Shown: positions 37,498 through 49,760 of the stretch, piece by piece
Layout of the letters: each line of letters begins with the position of its first letter
How positions within the stretch are numbered: position 1 is the stretch's first letter
Assembly: GCA_015501605.1 (NCBI GenBank)
Contig: JADNRZ010000004.1
Span: 930,001-994,000 of the forward strand
Direction: 5' to 3'
Source: Panaeolus papilionaceus
Taxonomy: Eukaryota > Basidiomycota > Agaricomycetes > Agaricales
Length of the DNA stretch: 64,000 nucleotides
Notes under the pieces: generated by a model
What the model was told of the DNA's origin: nothing
The model's input: the letters and a program-made list of their open reading frames with translations, nothing else
Databases searched by the model: none
Made by a program: the position numbers and the translations under genes

Positions 37498-38951
37498 ATG
37501 GTTTCCGAATCTCGCAGTGCTGCTACCCATCGCTCGGTGGAGACTCTAGCATCTAAATTGAGGCGCCGGTTAGTGGTGCTCTTGATATACGACCCAACCC
37601 AAATCTAACTAGTCAACTGTAAAAGACAAGTTGTTGGATCAAGAACGACTGCATTGGAAACCCTTTTAGTTCTCAGACAAGTCATTTCTAAAGCCAAATT
37701 TTCGAACATGGAGCAATTGGTGGAGATTATTCGTGCTGTAGGAAGGAGACTGGTTGAGGCACAACCCAAGGGTATTTATTCGTTATCTTATCAGTATCAC
37801 CCCCAAACCTAAGCCCGATCTGTAGAGCATTCAGTTGGGAATACTGTTAGGAAGGTTTTGCACCACATTCGAGAGGAATATCATACCGCTACTAGAGGGA
37901 CGACAGTGTCGAGCAACCAGCCAGATATCTCCATTGCGAAATTTGTCTTACAAGGACAACCCAGGAAGCAAGCCGCAATCCCAAAGACAGAGAGCAAAAC
38001 AACCCTCAAAGAGAACGATCCTGATGATCCGGATTCATTTGCGCGGGGTTTGAAACCCGTGCTTATGGAGGCAATCCAGGATGTGCTAGATGAGTTGGAG
38101 ACAGTCTACGACAACATATCTAAAAATGCCAAAGATCACATTCACTCGGAGTGAGCCTGCTTTTTTTTAAATGTGTATTGGGGGGCAACACTTGACATCT
38201 GAATAGCGAGATTATCTTAACGCTCGGAATGTCTAGAACTGTCGAATCTTTCCTCAAGGCTGCAGCCCATGCTCGGAACTACACAGTGATTGTGGCAGAG
38301 ACGGCACCATCGTTGGTGATTCTTCATCTTCTTTCCTACCATGGTACTCAAGGACGATAACGATAGATATGACGGTCGGGAAATGGCAAAATCTTTATCC
38401 TCAGCGGGAATATCCACTTTCCTGGTGCCCGACTCGTCAATATTCGCGTTGATGTCTCGTGTCAACAAAGTCATATTGGGTGCACATGTTATTCTGGCTA
38501 ATGGCGGCATGTTTGCAATCAGTGGATCTCTAATGGCGGCCACTGCCGCTCGTGCACACAGTACCCCTGTTGTGGTTTGTGCCGGGCAGTTCAAGCTGAC
38601 ACCTCTGTGGAATCTGTACCATGAATACGGCGCCCTAGATTTTGGTAATCCCAGTGACGTCCTGGGATTTGAAAACGGAGATCTTCTGGACAAGGTTGAC
38701 GTTGTTAATCCCTATTATGACTATGTTCAGCCCGAGCTGATAGATGCGTATATCACGAACGAGTACGTCATTTTCCTTGAATGAATTATGCGATACCGAA
38801 CCTCATGCTCCTTGGTAGCGGTGATCATCCCCCATCATCAATTTATCGGTAAGACTTCAACATCTTTGGGTAATACTGGACCAGAGCCAAGCTGACCCAT
38901 ATCGATAGGCTATTAAAAGAAACATACGATGACGAAGATAATGAACTTTAG
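37498..38951 (+). CDS. GCD7: Translation initiation factor eIF2B subunit beta
   Basis: Regulatory subunit of eIF2B, the nucleotide exchange factor for eIF2 and the sensor of eIF2-alpha phosphorylation. Starts [21 protein letters not shown]. Helical N-terminal part: [52 protein letters not shown]. The Rossmann-like part has [44 protein letters not shown] and [20 protein letters not shown]. The C-terminus, [20 protein letters not shown], splices to [19 protein letters not shown], the family ending. The intron after AETAPS uses a GTTGGT donor and restores [12 protein letters not shown]. It lies 345 nt downstream of TRP5 on the same strand. Confidence 0.93.
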
Positions 38952-39063
38952 CGTATTCTATGTGTTGTAAAGGGAATATGTGCTTGAGATGCGTGTACTA
39001 GATCTGAGCCATTGAAGCTCACGAGAATAAAATAATATTGGAGCAACGCGTGATCCAATTGAA

Positions 39064-42000
39064 TTACTTTTTTGTGCTCAAAATATCGAAGAAGGCTTCT
39101 TGGGGCAGATCCACCGTGCCCATTTTCTTCAGCCGCCTTTTCCCTTCTTTTTGGTTCTCCAAATGTTTCATTTTCCGCTCGTAATGACCCCCATAGAGAC
39201 CCGCTGTCACATCTGCCCGCATTGCCTTGAGGGTCTCACGAGCGATTACTTTCTTGCCAATAGCTGCTTGAATGGGGACTTCGAACAGTTGTCGAGGAAT
39301 GACTTTGTCTGCCCAGAAACAATAAGCACCGTAATACAGACTACCCAAAACGAAACATACGAAGTTTTTTGACCCACTGACGGGCAACCGTGTCTTGTGC
39401 GGATTTGTGGATAATCAAAGCAAGGGCATCCACAGGCTTGCCATTGAGTAGAAATGTCATCTGACTCTAATGAGTGTGCAATGCTGGATGCGTATTAACC
39501 GGCATACCTTTGAAAGATCACTCCTGCGATAACCTGCATCTTCGTAACTGCCAAAGACGTGAGATGTAGGCTTGATAGCACGATTCGTAGACTTACTCAA
39601 AACTTGCAAAACCTGAACTTCGACTCTTTAGCTGGTCGAAGAAATCGCTTACAATTTCGCTGAGGGGTATGATACAATTTAACATGATTCTTGCTGAGGT
39701 GCTGCTCCCAGCATCGATATAGCGATGTTCCAATTCCTCCGCACGATGAGAAAAGCAAAGCTCCATCATGTCTCCAAAATACTCTAAAAGGACATTAGGT
39801 ACGACAGACTGGTAGAGAGATGGAGAAATAGCGGACCTTCGGGCACGATGATAGAGGCATTAACCACCGGTTCTTGAACCTCTTTGATGCGAAGTCCGGC
39901 ATCTCCAACGTCAGGAAAGTCCGTTGGATTGCTGATAAGAACCTCATGGGTTTCGTAGACCACTAATACGTAAATATCGTCAATGGAGATGCAAGAAGCA
40001 ATGTCATAACCCAAACCAATGCCTTACGTTTGTATGGGACAGTCGGAGCGGTAATAATCACGTTGGCGTCGTATTCATCCTCAAGCCGCTGACGAAAGAC
40101 ATCCATATGCAGCGTACCCAAGAATCCCAACCTACAACCTTGTCCAAGTGCGGTCGACGACTCCCTTTGTACAGTAACGCTTCTGTCGGTTAGTGTAAGC
40201 TACAGAACGAGCAGGGGAATTGGCGAGTAAGCATTTGAGGTCAAAAAATGGATGTGTGGTCGTACTCGGTTGATAGATTCTTCAAGCTTTGGGAAATCAC
40301 TGCTTTCAATTGGGTAAACTCCAGCAAACACCTATGGAACGAAAACAAAGTTTCAGGGAACGTCGAATGGAAATTTCGATGCGACAGCATGCTTACCATT
40401 GCTTTGGCTGGCTGAAATCCCGCCATTGGTTCCACAACCTCTCCCACGCGGTGAATAGTGTCACCAATGTGTGCTTGTGAAGATATCCATAAATTACGGC
40501 GTCCCCGACATTAAGCACTGTTAGATTTACCTTCGGATGACTCTTTCATATTGCAAGCAATGTAGCCGACCTGTCCAGCGTTCAAAGTTTTCATTGGGAC
40601 CTCCTCAGGATACATAATCCCGAGCTCTGTTACTTCGTATCGCTTGCGGGTATGGCATGAGGCAACCTTGTCACCTGAAGCAATAAATCAAATTTAAAGA
40701 TTTTAGTTTCCTAAAAGAAACGTACCTTTGCGAAGTACACCACCCTGTACGCTGATTAGCGAGATTACACCCCGATATTTATCGTAACTGACAAGTATCC
40801 TGTTTGAACCTGACAATTTCGGAAAAAGTGTGAGATCTTACAATGAATCGAACAGGAATGCTTTGAATGGTGTGTCAGTCCGTGCGGTGGGTGGGGGTAT
40901 TCTCCGTATTATGGCTTCTAACACTGCCTCCACGCCCTTTCCTGTCTTTGCAGATATGGAGAGGATGTCCTGAGGGTTTATTCCGAGTGTCGACTCCATC
41001 TGGCTTGCAATTCGTTCCGGATCAGCTGCCGGTAGGTCGAGCTAGGCGTTTCATAAATACCATTGGATGCATGGGTGAGAGTGGCACAGACCTTGTTCAA
41101 GACGGGGATAATAGTTAAACCCCTTTCCTTTGCATTGTGGAAAACGGATATGGATTGTGCTTGGACGCCTTGGCTTGCGTCCACCTACCGCCGATTAATA
41201 GAAATAAAAAAGCGACAACACCCCACTTTACCAGCAGCAAGGCACCCTGGCACGCTGCCAGAGACCTTGAGACTTCCCAAGCAAAGTCAACATGGCCCTA
41301 GTGATGTGGAAATGAATTGCGGTGCTAGAAAGTAGATTCGATAGCCTTACTTACTGGTGTATCGATCAAATTCAGTAGGTGCTTTCTTCCTTCGAACGGA
41401 TGAATCATGCTAAATTTGTGTCAAAGCAAATTACATAGTCGTTGCCTCGGTGAAAATACCTGGACGTTTGGGCTTTTACTACAATGACGTCTGACCTGAG
41501 CTGTGAATAGAACGGAAAATACAATAAACAGACCTGTGATTCCGCGCTCTCTCTCGACCTTTAATTTGTCGAGTACTTGTTCATTTTTACCACCAGTGGT
41601 CTTCTTTTGAATGGTTCCCGTCAACTAGAAACCATGTTATACTTCTGCACAGAGAACTTCGAAAACCAGATACCTCAAGCAGCCTAAGAATCAGAGCAAT
41701 ACATTTTAATTGAACGAACTTAGACAGCCAATTATAACGCACCTATCAGCCAGCGTAGACTTGCCGTGGTCTGTATTGCAAAAGCGTCAGAAGGACCTTG
41801 GAAGGATCCGGCATACTGTGAAGTCCAATCCAGGGCGTACCGATATGGGCAATGATAGAGAAGTTGCTACAGGTTTCCGATGAGCATAAGCATAAAACTA
41901 TACATATAAGCTAGCACTCTTACCGTACGACGTCACAAGGGAAATCCTCCATTGCAATGTCATGCACAACTTTGGCGGCCATATGTGGGCCATTGACGCT

Positions 42001-42093
42001 AAACTTCCGCAGCAAGCGCGGGCTGCGGTGATGTTCGTGCACCAGAGAGCGCCCGATAGCGCGTAGACACGCGTTTTGCCATATGGACTGCAT
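39064..42093 (-). CDS. GUF1: Mitochondrial translation GTPase Guf1 (EF4/LepA)
   Basis: Ribosome-dependent GTPase that back-translocates or remodels stalled mitochondrial ribosomes. The start at 42093 gives [20 protein letters not shown] with [10 protein letters not shown], an Arg-rich amphipathic presequence; an in-frame Met at 42261 would add 56 residues with no such character. GTPase motifs: NFSIIAHI spliced to [10 protein letters not shown] (G1), ERERGIT (G2), DTPGHVDF (G3) and PVLNKVDLPAADP (G4). Then come the EF-G-like domains ([17 protein letters not shown], typical of LepA) and the LepA C-terminal domain, [20 protein letters not shown] to [13 protein letters not shown], ending FDILSTKK. 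At least fifteen short introns. It converges with eIF2B-beta (112 nt apart) and diverges from CWF18. Confidence 0.92.
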
Positions 42094-42345
42094 ATAAACA
42101 GTTCCAATGAGCAATTTACTTTTCTCCTGTAAAATCGTTAGGCTTGAAGACCGAGCAGCACGATACTGTTCGCGTGTCCAACTTGGCTGCCCTGCGGATT
42201 CAGAAATATTCCCAAAACGAAATTCGCGTTGCAATTGCTTAGTCATCAAATGCCAAGCCAAGAATTAACACTTCACAGTCAATACTCACAACTTTACACG
42301 CTCACCCCAACACACCTCGCATATCCCTCTCCATTTGCAATATTC

Positions 42346-42983
42346 ATGTCTTTAGCAGAAGCCTCAGAAGCTAGGAAGGCACGCTTGGAAGCTCTCAAGA
42401 AGCGGAAGGCTGGTGAGGTAGTGGACCATGATGGGTACTTGTTTTCTACATACAACGAGCGCCTACAGGCTCACGTCGTTTTCTTTCAGCAAACCTCAAC
42501 CTTTGATCAAGAACAGAAACTTTGATCCTACCTCTAGAACTCTAAAGAAACCTACACGAGATGAAGTTGCAAACGGAGACACCATTGAAAGCAATGTGAA
42601 GGGCCTTGCTGCAATGATCATAGCCGAGGACGAGAAAAGAAGAGCACAGGAGTTGGTAGGTTCGCTCTTGCCTTGGTTGCGTTCACTTACTATAATATTT
42701 TAGTAGGATATCTTTAATATTGCGCCTAAAAGGCCCAATTGGGATTTGAAACGCGAAATGGACAAGAAACTTGCGAAGCTCGAACGAAGGACGCAAGAGG
42801 CTATACATACACTCATCCGTAAGTCTAGTTCGGAATATGTCATCAATTAAGTCTACAAATGACTTCTTTATAGGTCAACGACTGGCTGCCCAGAAAGGGG
42901 AGTCAGATGATATCGTTGGTGCTATGAGGGCACAAGAGCTACAAAATGCCTCGGAGGCGCTTTCGGACGAGGACGAAGATTGA
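42346..42983 (+). CDS. CWF18: Pre-mRNA splicing factor Cwf18 (CCDC12 family)
   Basis: Small spliceosome component of the Prp19/CDC5 complex. Starts MSLAEASEARKARLEALKKRK. The first intron (GGGTACTTG donor side, acceptor CAG) joins VVDHDG to KPQPLIKNRNFDPTSRTLKK, the family's core motif. Further exons give IIAEDEKRRAQELD, APKRPNWDLKREMDKKLAKL and TQEAIHTLIRQRLAAQKGE, and the end is acidic (ASEALSDEDED). About 150 residues, as usual. Its ATG lies about 250 nt from the divergent GUF1 start, so the two genes share a promoter region. Confidence 0.9.
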
Positions 42984-43715
42984 GTTTCGCGATCCTGACC
43001 ACCTTGCCTCCTATGTGCCACAATCGTGAGTCTTTCAGCAACTTTAAATATATGTCATACATGGTGCTGATCTCGATTGTTGCTCAGGTGAACAATGTGC
43101 ACACAGGTGTGTCCCTACCTATCCGAGGGGCATGTTTAGACACATGGTTAAGTTGCATCGTTTACAAAACTCATAGCCGGTTCCGATGGTTTAAAGAATC
43201 CTCTCCCATGCTGTGACGATAAGTTGGCCGATCATATACTATTTGTTGATTGGCAAAAGATAGCAATGTCTTTATCATATCTTTTTCAAGGTCATCATCG
43301 TTGGTAGCTTATTGCTTTTGCAACAATGTAAATATACCCCCACAACAGCGCTTTGATCATCCCTCGAACAGTGTTGTTACCGTTTGATTTTCCAGATGCT
43401 GTGTGTCCAAGTTTAACAACCCGTTGGAATTTTCTTCCGTGCAGAGGTTTCTGGTTTGCAGTCGCGACGTCCGGACCGAGATGTGTTGGACCAACGATGA
43501 CAGGCGCTGAGCGCTCAACCCCGACTCGCATGGTTTTGAACAATTCCCCCGATGGATATTTGTGCTATCGCCATCATAGGTATATTAATTTCGTTGTAGG
43601 GGGAGAACCCATGTCGATCTATAAGTAATAATTTTTGATATATACCATGATACAAATACAAGAATTAATAAGAGCAAGAGAGTAATGATAGTCCGGGAAA
43701 TACTCGAAGATAAAT
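42984..43715. other. Intergenic between CWF18 and the WOPR gene (convergent)
   Basis: About 730 nt between two stop codons. A GC-richer patch around 43380-43540 has open frames on both strands but no recognisable protein family (see findings). No RNA or terminal repeats seen. Confidence 0.5.
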
Positions 43716-44674
43716 TTATCTAATATGTCGCGAATTGAGCATTTGGATCATTCTTTGATCTTCTGGGAGTCGTGCGCCATGTGATCGTACACCTGCGAGG
43801 CTGGCAGCAGAAGGAGGTGCAACAGCAGACTGAATAGAAGAAAGAGATGGGAGCATTCGTTCGGTGTAAGGACTTGCCTCATCCGACCCAGGCAGCCTAT
43901 TACTAACACTGCCAACGAGTTCGTCATCATCTGTTCTGGATCGCGTTTTGCCACTACGATATATCCCCGAAGGAACGATGATTTTGCGTAAAAGTGGGTC
44001 GTGGTCAATCGTTGGAAGGTGAGGGAGGTCAGCATAGGTGAAATATGCAGTCAAGTGCCACTTCTGAGGCTTCGTTTGTGGGTGGAGATTAACCCAAGCT
44101 GAATAAGCCTGCTTGACGAGGCCAGGGTGGTGATTCGCTGTGCGGTCTTGATGTGATATGGCCGAAGATGAGGGTCCTGGTCGTGAGACTCCTTCAACAA
44201 ATCGATACGTAGGCGCTCTGGACTATAATTAGCGGAGAAGAAAACCGACAACCGTCTCGCGTACCGATTGGCTTCGCTTGCGGCTTGAGCGGCGTCATAT
44301 GGCATCTTTTCGTCGTAGAAAAGATATGGCTTTGACCGAGATTCAATATCGAAGCTCGGTTACTATATTGAAAAGGTGCCTACCTCCCGCATTCGACTTT
44401 GGCCCCACACGCGGCCATCTAAGCGAGGTATAAGATTCAAAAGCGACAAGATACAAAGATCAAAAGTTGAAATACCCGTCCAGCGTTTTAAACCACTATC
44501 GTCGTCACTTTCGAACCAGACGAAAATGGCGCCGGAGCGAACGAGGGTCGCTCTTTCAATCTCGTTGAGACGTCGGGTGATGTGAGGAAGAAAGCCTTGT
44601 CGGACGGCCTCGAATAAAGCATGAGCGTCCTGCGCGTCGCGTACATGAAGACGTTGGTGAGTAGCGTGTTGCAT
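43716..44674 (-). CDS. WOPR-family transcription regulator (Gti1/Pac2, Wor1-like)
   Basis: Fungal-specific DNA-binding regulator of the WOPR family, members of which control morphology switching, sporulation or virulence-type programmes. First WOPR half: QRLHVRDAQDAHALFEAVRQG, LPHITRRLNEIER, SGAIFVWFE, then across an intron WTDGRVWGQSRMRE and PYLFYDEK. Second half, after an intron with ATTATAG acceptor: SRAPTYRFVEGVSRPG, GLVKQAYSAWVN and QKWHLTAYFTYADLPHLPTI, the expected WOPRb block. The C-terminal 90 residues are Ser/Pro-rich and end LNSRHIR. The N-terminus is unusually short, about eight residues before the WOPR box, so an upstream exon could be missing. Nuclear role inferred. Confidence 0.87.
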
Positions 44675-45422
44675 TGGGACTGGATTTTCAGGATGGGAAT
44701 AGTTAGATGGTGTTAGCTAGCCAGGCAGTATACAAGTGCTTTTATACATGCAAACCGGCGTATCCGTTGTTTCGTTCGTGAGAGGTGTATTGCAGGAGGC
44801 AAACAAAGGTCATGTCGATCAATAACGCAAGAAAGACAAAACGCCGCTATCTGCGATATCATGATACTGCCAAAGTGGAGGTACCGAAACATGGATTTGG
44901 TACGATGTATTGTGTGAAGTCCTCCGAGGAAAGATATAGACATGTGGTGTAAGATGAAGCTACATCCGCCAAATGGGAAAGCAGAGGGAAATGAGACGTT
45001 GATTCTGGAGATTCCTTTGAGTGCGAGGGACATTTTAACCCGAAGGGTAGCCGAGAGAACGTTGAGACCAGCATTGGCTGTCTAATGAATGAACCACTGT
45101 TTCGGAGAAATTTAAATGATTTAGTTAGTAAAATAACAAATCATGCTGCTATAAAGCTGAAATAGAAACCTTAATAGGATCATAATACAGTGCACAGCAG
45201 TTGTCCGCGTTTATCTAAGTCTGTAACATATCGTTTAAAGTATAAGCTTGAAGGATTGCTTCCAAAGGATTTCACTGTAAACCCACATCATTAATGCGGC
45301 AATCCCCGGCCCGTTGCTTATGAGCATTCTGAGACTATGATCAAATTGCCTTTCAAGTTCACAGTCACCAGCTCATAACACTACTTTCTATCTCGTCAAA
45401 TCTTTAAACTTACTTCTTGCTT
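44675..45422. other. Divergent intergenic region, WOPR gene and Elongin A
   Basis: About 750 nt between two divergent start codons. Minus-strand open frames near 44713-45074 have no family motif and would lie in the WOPR 5' leader. WOPR regulators often have long leaders, which would fit. Nothing else supportable. Confidence 0.5.
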
Positions 45423-46720
45423 ATGGACAGTCAATCAAACCAACCACCTATCAGGCGAGTTCTAACACTTGTTCAGATCTGCCAGCGAGGTATGTTTCTT
45501 TGTCATCAATCCACTTTACGTTGCCGCTCATTTACCATGTGTCCTTATAGCTGCTGCTGCACAAGTAGACTGTAAGTCTGCTTTAGCGCGCATAAGAAAT
45601 AAAATCTAACAAAATAGAATACAGCGATAGACAGCCTTGGTCCTATGAGTTATGCCTTAGCCAAGCCAATTATAATGAGATGTACCGCTGAACAGCTTCT
45701 CCATCTTGAGCAATCATCACCGGTGAGCCTAACAAGCCACATACTGCTTGGAATTACGCTTATTAAACTACTCGTAGCATCTGTCTGCAGATACATCAGG
45801 TACACTCTGTTCACATTCAATCCAATCCCCTATTACTCATGCGAACAATCCCCCATGTAGATATTTGGAAAGATTGGTGTTTCCAAAAATATCGCCTACT
45901 GGCCTCAGAACTTTATTCTGCTGACGATGACTCACAGGAACCGGTTTCATGGAGAGATCGTTATTTTGTACGAATTCATCTCATTTATTTATTATTCTTA
46001 TTGATTTTGCTATCTTCTGTAGGAACTACAGAATTTGGAGGCGAAACGATTCGAAGAAATAGGTTCAAAACTTCGTACCCAAAGGATGCAGGCTGATGTT
46101 CGGAAGAAGCAGCGGGAAGTCAAGTTCACAGACAAAGTACCTGTTGAGAAACGCTCACGCACCGGCTCGGGTTGTAAGTCTTTTTCTTCACTTCCGACAT
46201 CCATACCAGAGGTATCCAACATTTCACATTCACAGGGAATACTACGGCAGCACCGAAAACATTATTCGAGAAGGCGCGCGCAGAGACTCTTAAGATTCAG
46301 CGAGCGTACGCTGTTCCACGGATGATTCCAAAAAAACATCGAGTTACTCCCCAGTCATTTGGTGCACCAATGCCGAGCTCATCTTCGTCTAGTTATCCTA
46401 GTCGAGTCGCTGTGAAAACTGTTGTTCATTCTGTTCCCATTCAACCCCGTTCAACGGGAGCGTCTTCTAGTTCTCATGCCCTGAACGCGGCCTCAACACA
46501 TCGACCAAGTTCGGCATTAATACCCCCAGCATTAAAGGCTTCTCAGACATCGGCTTTATCTAGTCAACAAAAGATATCATCTGTTCCGCCGACTCCTCTT
46601 AAACCTCCACGTATACCTCCTTCCACAGAATCCCCTCGTCCAAAGATTCATACCAAGAAAGATCCAATGGCCACTCTATTTGTCCCAAAGCATCGAGCTT
46701 ACTCACAACGTCCCGCTTGA
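45423..46720 (+). CDS. ELA1: Elongin A-like protein
   Basis: Subunit of the RNA polymerase II elongation/ubiquitin-ligase complex with Elongin C. Starts MDSQSNQPPIRRVLTLVQICQR. The TLVQICQRA..QV segment is a BC-box for Elongin C, followed by an F-box-like fold (YALAKPIIMRCTAEQLLHLE). A 22-nt exon (45778-45799) then encodes HLSADTS and links SP to DIWKDWCFQKYRLLAS, reproducing the family's DTxxLWK motif. Next come QEPVSWRDRYF, the helical LQNLEAKRFEEIGSKLR and the conserved PKTLFEKARAETLKIQRAY. The C-terminal half is Ser/Pro-rich low complexity ending SQRPA. Introns are 50-60 nt. Gene family call is firm; E3 role in this fungus is inferred. Confidence 0.87.
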
Positions 46721-47560
46721 TGCATCACAGCCGTACTTAGATGCCATTTCAGACTTCATTCAGCATTGTTACTTTATATTGCATTTACTGTTTTCATTTT
46801 CTATGAACGGGTATTGTATACTGTTCATCGACCGTTCCACGACTGTCACATCCGGGGATCTAAAAATCCCCAACTTAACAAGCATCGATTTCCATCTTTT
46901 CAGTGTTGTAGCCGCTAATTTCATGTATAGATACCACTCCGTCGGTAGACGGTTGTCTTCCATTATCTTCATTGCATGTATTTATTTAAACCACTCTTTT
47001 ATTTTTACTGCCTATTTTCGTACAATAATGTATAATTAGACCCATTGCACATGTTATTCATGGATCATGGAGTCAATCCAGACAGTCGTTAACTGTCTTT
47101 CACATTAAAAGGTCTACTTTTGTGTGGCTGGGTCTCTTCCCGAGGAGTTTGTAACTATGAACCGCAAATTTGAAGCCACGGTCGTTAGTAAAGAACTTGA
47201 TGCAGTGATGTTTCAAATTTTGACAGGCTGCTGAAGCTTGAAGGCGCCGGTTCTTCTTGACAACCCAAACCGTCGGATGCGGCACTTTTGCAGTCCAGCT
47301 ACCTTATCGAGTCCCTGATTTCCCTTGTTGTAAACCTGAGTTCATCATACTCAAGCGGTTCTTTGCCATGTGGCTGCTCAAATTGCCCTTGATTCTCTTT
47401 TCGCAAGGTCAGATCTTCCCCAATATTCCCTGTCATAAAACATAGCACCCTTATGCGAGGAAATGACGAAGAAAATGAGCCTTTAATTCGAAAACATCCG
47501 AGGACATCCTCACAAGGTTCAGATTGGAACGTTGGAGATTAGTGGCCTGCAGAGTTCAAG
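46721..47560. other. Intergenic between Elongin A and WD40 pseudogene
   Basis: About 840 nt. AT-rich 3' flank of Elongin A; the remaining open frames are short and without pattern. Nothing supportable. Confidence 0.5.
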
Positions 47561-47591
47561 ATGGTGCACCGTGTCTATTATAACTATCATC

Positions 47592-49065
47592 CTAGTCCTG
47601 TATTTTCCAAATATGCACAGCTCCATTGTCAGGGCAAGAAGCAAACAAAACTTGCAGTCGATCGCTATCCACGCAAGAGACGGTTCCATATCCAAGCCCG
47701 GTAAGAACGGCAGTTGAATTATGATCTTCGCGACTCCAGAGTCCAGACAGAACCCTTTTTGTCTGTAAAATACTCTGCTGGCTGAGAAGATTTTTCACAA
47801 CTGAATAGAGACGAAGGAAGTTACCTTGACTTCTCCTGAGGACTAGATCTTGTTCAATACCTCCGAAACAGCTTTTGGAGACGTGGTGGCATTGATGGTC
47901 TTCTGTGCACTTCTGTACCGTTTGGCCGGGTGTGATGTCGGAGAAAGCGATATTCTGTAGAAAATAAATCATAGAGGTAAGTGGTCATGAAGAATTAAGA
48001 GTTGGACTTACGCGAGAATTTCAGACGTGCACATGAGAATCGTTCGAACTGTTACACTTTTCAGACCTCCTGATCCAAGATGCTTGACCTATAAGACAGG
48101 TGATTAACACCGCTAGAAGCAGAACTAGGTGTAATTGTAAGACCCAGCACTGCGTCACGGTGCCTCGATTCAGAGTTTTCCACACTTGTCCTCTGTTTTC
48201 CCTGATGTTCTGACCATGGAAGAACAACAAGGTCACAGTGGGCCAAAGATCGATTCTAATATCCACGATTGACTGGGTTGATAGGGCACAACCACTGTTA
48301 GAAGACCACTAGTCCGCGGCGCCATTGTATGCGAGTCGATGCTCGTTGCATTGAGGTTCATCGCGATACATGTGAGGAGTGTCCATGGTAAGTGGATACT
48401 ACGATAATCCCTCAGCGCAGTCTGTTGCAAACACAGTGTCGTCCGGAGACCTGGCTAAACACCCTAGGGAGAAAACGTGTCCATTCAGACGATACAAGAG
48501 CGACCCATCTTCCAATGCGGTTTATTCCGAATCTGGCCCAAGAGATGTCTTCGGTATTTCACTGAGCAAGGCGTGCAGGATCTTGTTAAGGTCAAACAAT
48601 CCAATGGACCAACCTTTCATTCCCAAATGATAACCGTGTTGCTGGCCAACAGTTCCCCGTCATAACTGCATGCAACAGTCCGTGTTTATCCAACATAACC
48701 ACAGCCGTGAACGACTTGATAGTAGCTTTCGGAAGGTTGGTCCGACGGATGATGGTGTGACATCCGAGTCTTGTTCACCTCCGGAATACACCTTCTTGAT
48801 GCCAGCAGAGGTATAGCTTCTTGAGGGCCCAACAGAGTTTCAACATGATATTGTTATTGTTGGGAGTTTGCGGCACGCGCAACACGCTCGCTGCATCGCT
48901 CATGTTGGTTTTGGGTTATTTGGACAATTGCTAGACCAAATGACGCCCAACACTTGCCCAACACTCCCGAAATAGTATTGATGCTCTTTCGATTTACGGG
49001 ATAAATAGCAAAAAGTCTACTTACAATATTTCTGACATCCTTGAGATCAATGCAGAGCAAGGTTG
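47592..49065 (-). pseudogene. Decayed WD40 (WDR26/Gid7-type) gene copy
   Basis: Scattered fragments, in the same order as in the intact WDR26 gene next door, are readable on the minus strand. They include SYDGELLAS with VIIWE (compare SHDGAYLAS and AIIWH), then LNGHVFSLGCLARSPDDTVF (compare LKEHPYPVGCLAWSLDDKIL). Later come HVSKSCFGGIEQDLV (compare HVIRSCFGGVDGNFV) and LFASCPDNGAVHIWKI (compare MFASCSDDRTIRIWET). Stops and frame changes separate them and the WD pattern is eroded, so no functional protein seems possible. Most likely an old tandem duplicate. The 5' boundary near 49065 is approximate; the N-terminal LisH/CTLH part is not convincingly seen. Confidence 0.68.
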
Positions 49066-49760
49066 AAGATGCAAGTGAAACACTTTGATCACCGACTCGC
49101 GAACCGTTTCTGTATCTTCGAAATCGAACCCAACCCGTTGGTATCTAACACAGGCCTCCCTTCATAATCGCATCGAATGGCGACATTACAACAGACCAGC
49201 GAAAACGTTTACATGTTATATATATTCTTGTGGAAGGCTACAGTAAGTTTACAAATGTTTGAGGTTTCGATCTTCTGGCACAGGTATAGGACGGTGACTC
49301 TATCCCTCCCAACTGCTAGGGTTTGACCCCAACGAGCTAGATAAAACGCTCGAAGGGTACTAAGAACTTCGATTCTGTAGATGCTACCAGCTGAGAGCTC
49401 CTAAGCTGTAACAATAGGGCGACAAGGTTGGCGGTAGATGGATTTGGTCTGCTGATAGGGTTCAACACCTCGAGAAATCTGCCAGTTCTAGTGATTGTAG
49501 ATAAATGGAGAGTCTTGTATGTGATGGCATGGTCCGGGTTGCGGGGAAGGAAAATGTAACTATGCAAAAGAGGGAGGAGTCGTGCAAACCAAACGGGTCG
49601 GATAGCAGGGGATTACAAAACAGCGTGTCATGGTTGCGTTAGAATGGTGAAAAAAGATAATATAACACAATGAAGAATAATGGTATGGCGGTTAGTAATG
49701 TAGTATGATGGGATAAGAGTGTGGTAAACGGGGGGATTCAAGCTCGGAGCGATGCGATAC
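49066..49760. other. Intergenic, 3' flank of WDR26
   Basis: About 695 nt between the WD40 remnant and the stop codon of WDR26. An open frame at 49337-49567 on the minus strand has no recognisable family. Probably 3' UTR and spacer. Confidence 0.5.

Noticed and set aside
44713..45074. Minus-strand frames upstream of the WOPR gene
   Set aside because: Frames overlap each other, show no WOPR or other motif and most probably lie in the 5' leader.
47100..47445. Short open frames on both strands beside the WD40 remnant
   Set aside because: No similarity to the WD40 gene or any family I know; treated as spacer.
49337..49567. 76-codon minus-strand frame downstream of WDR26
   Set aside because: No family match in its residues and located where the 3' UTR/spacer is expected.
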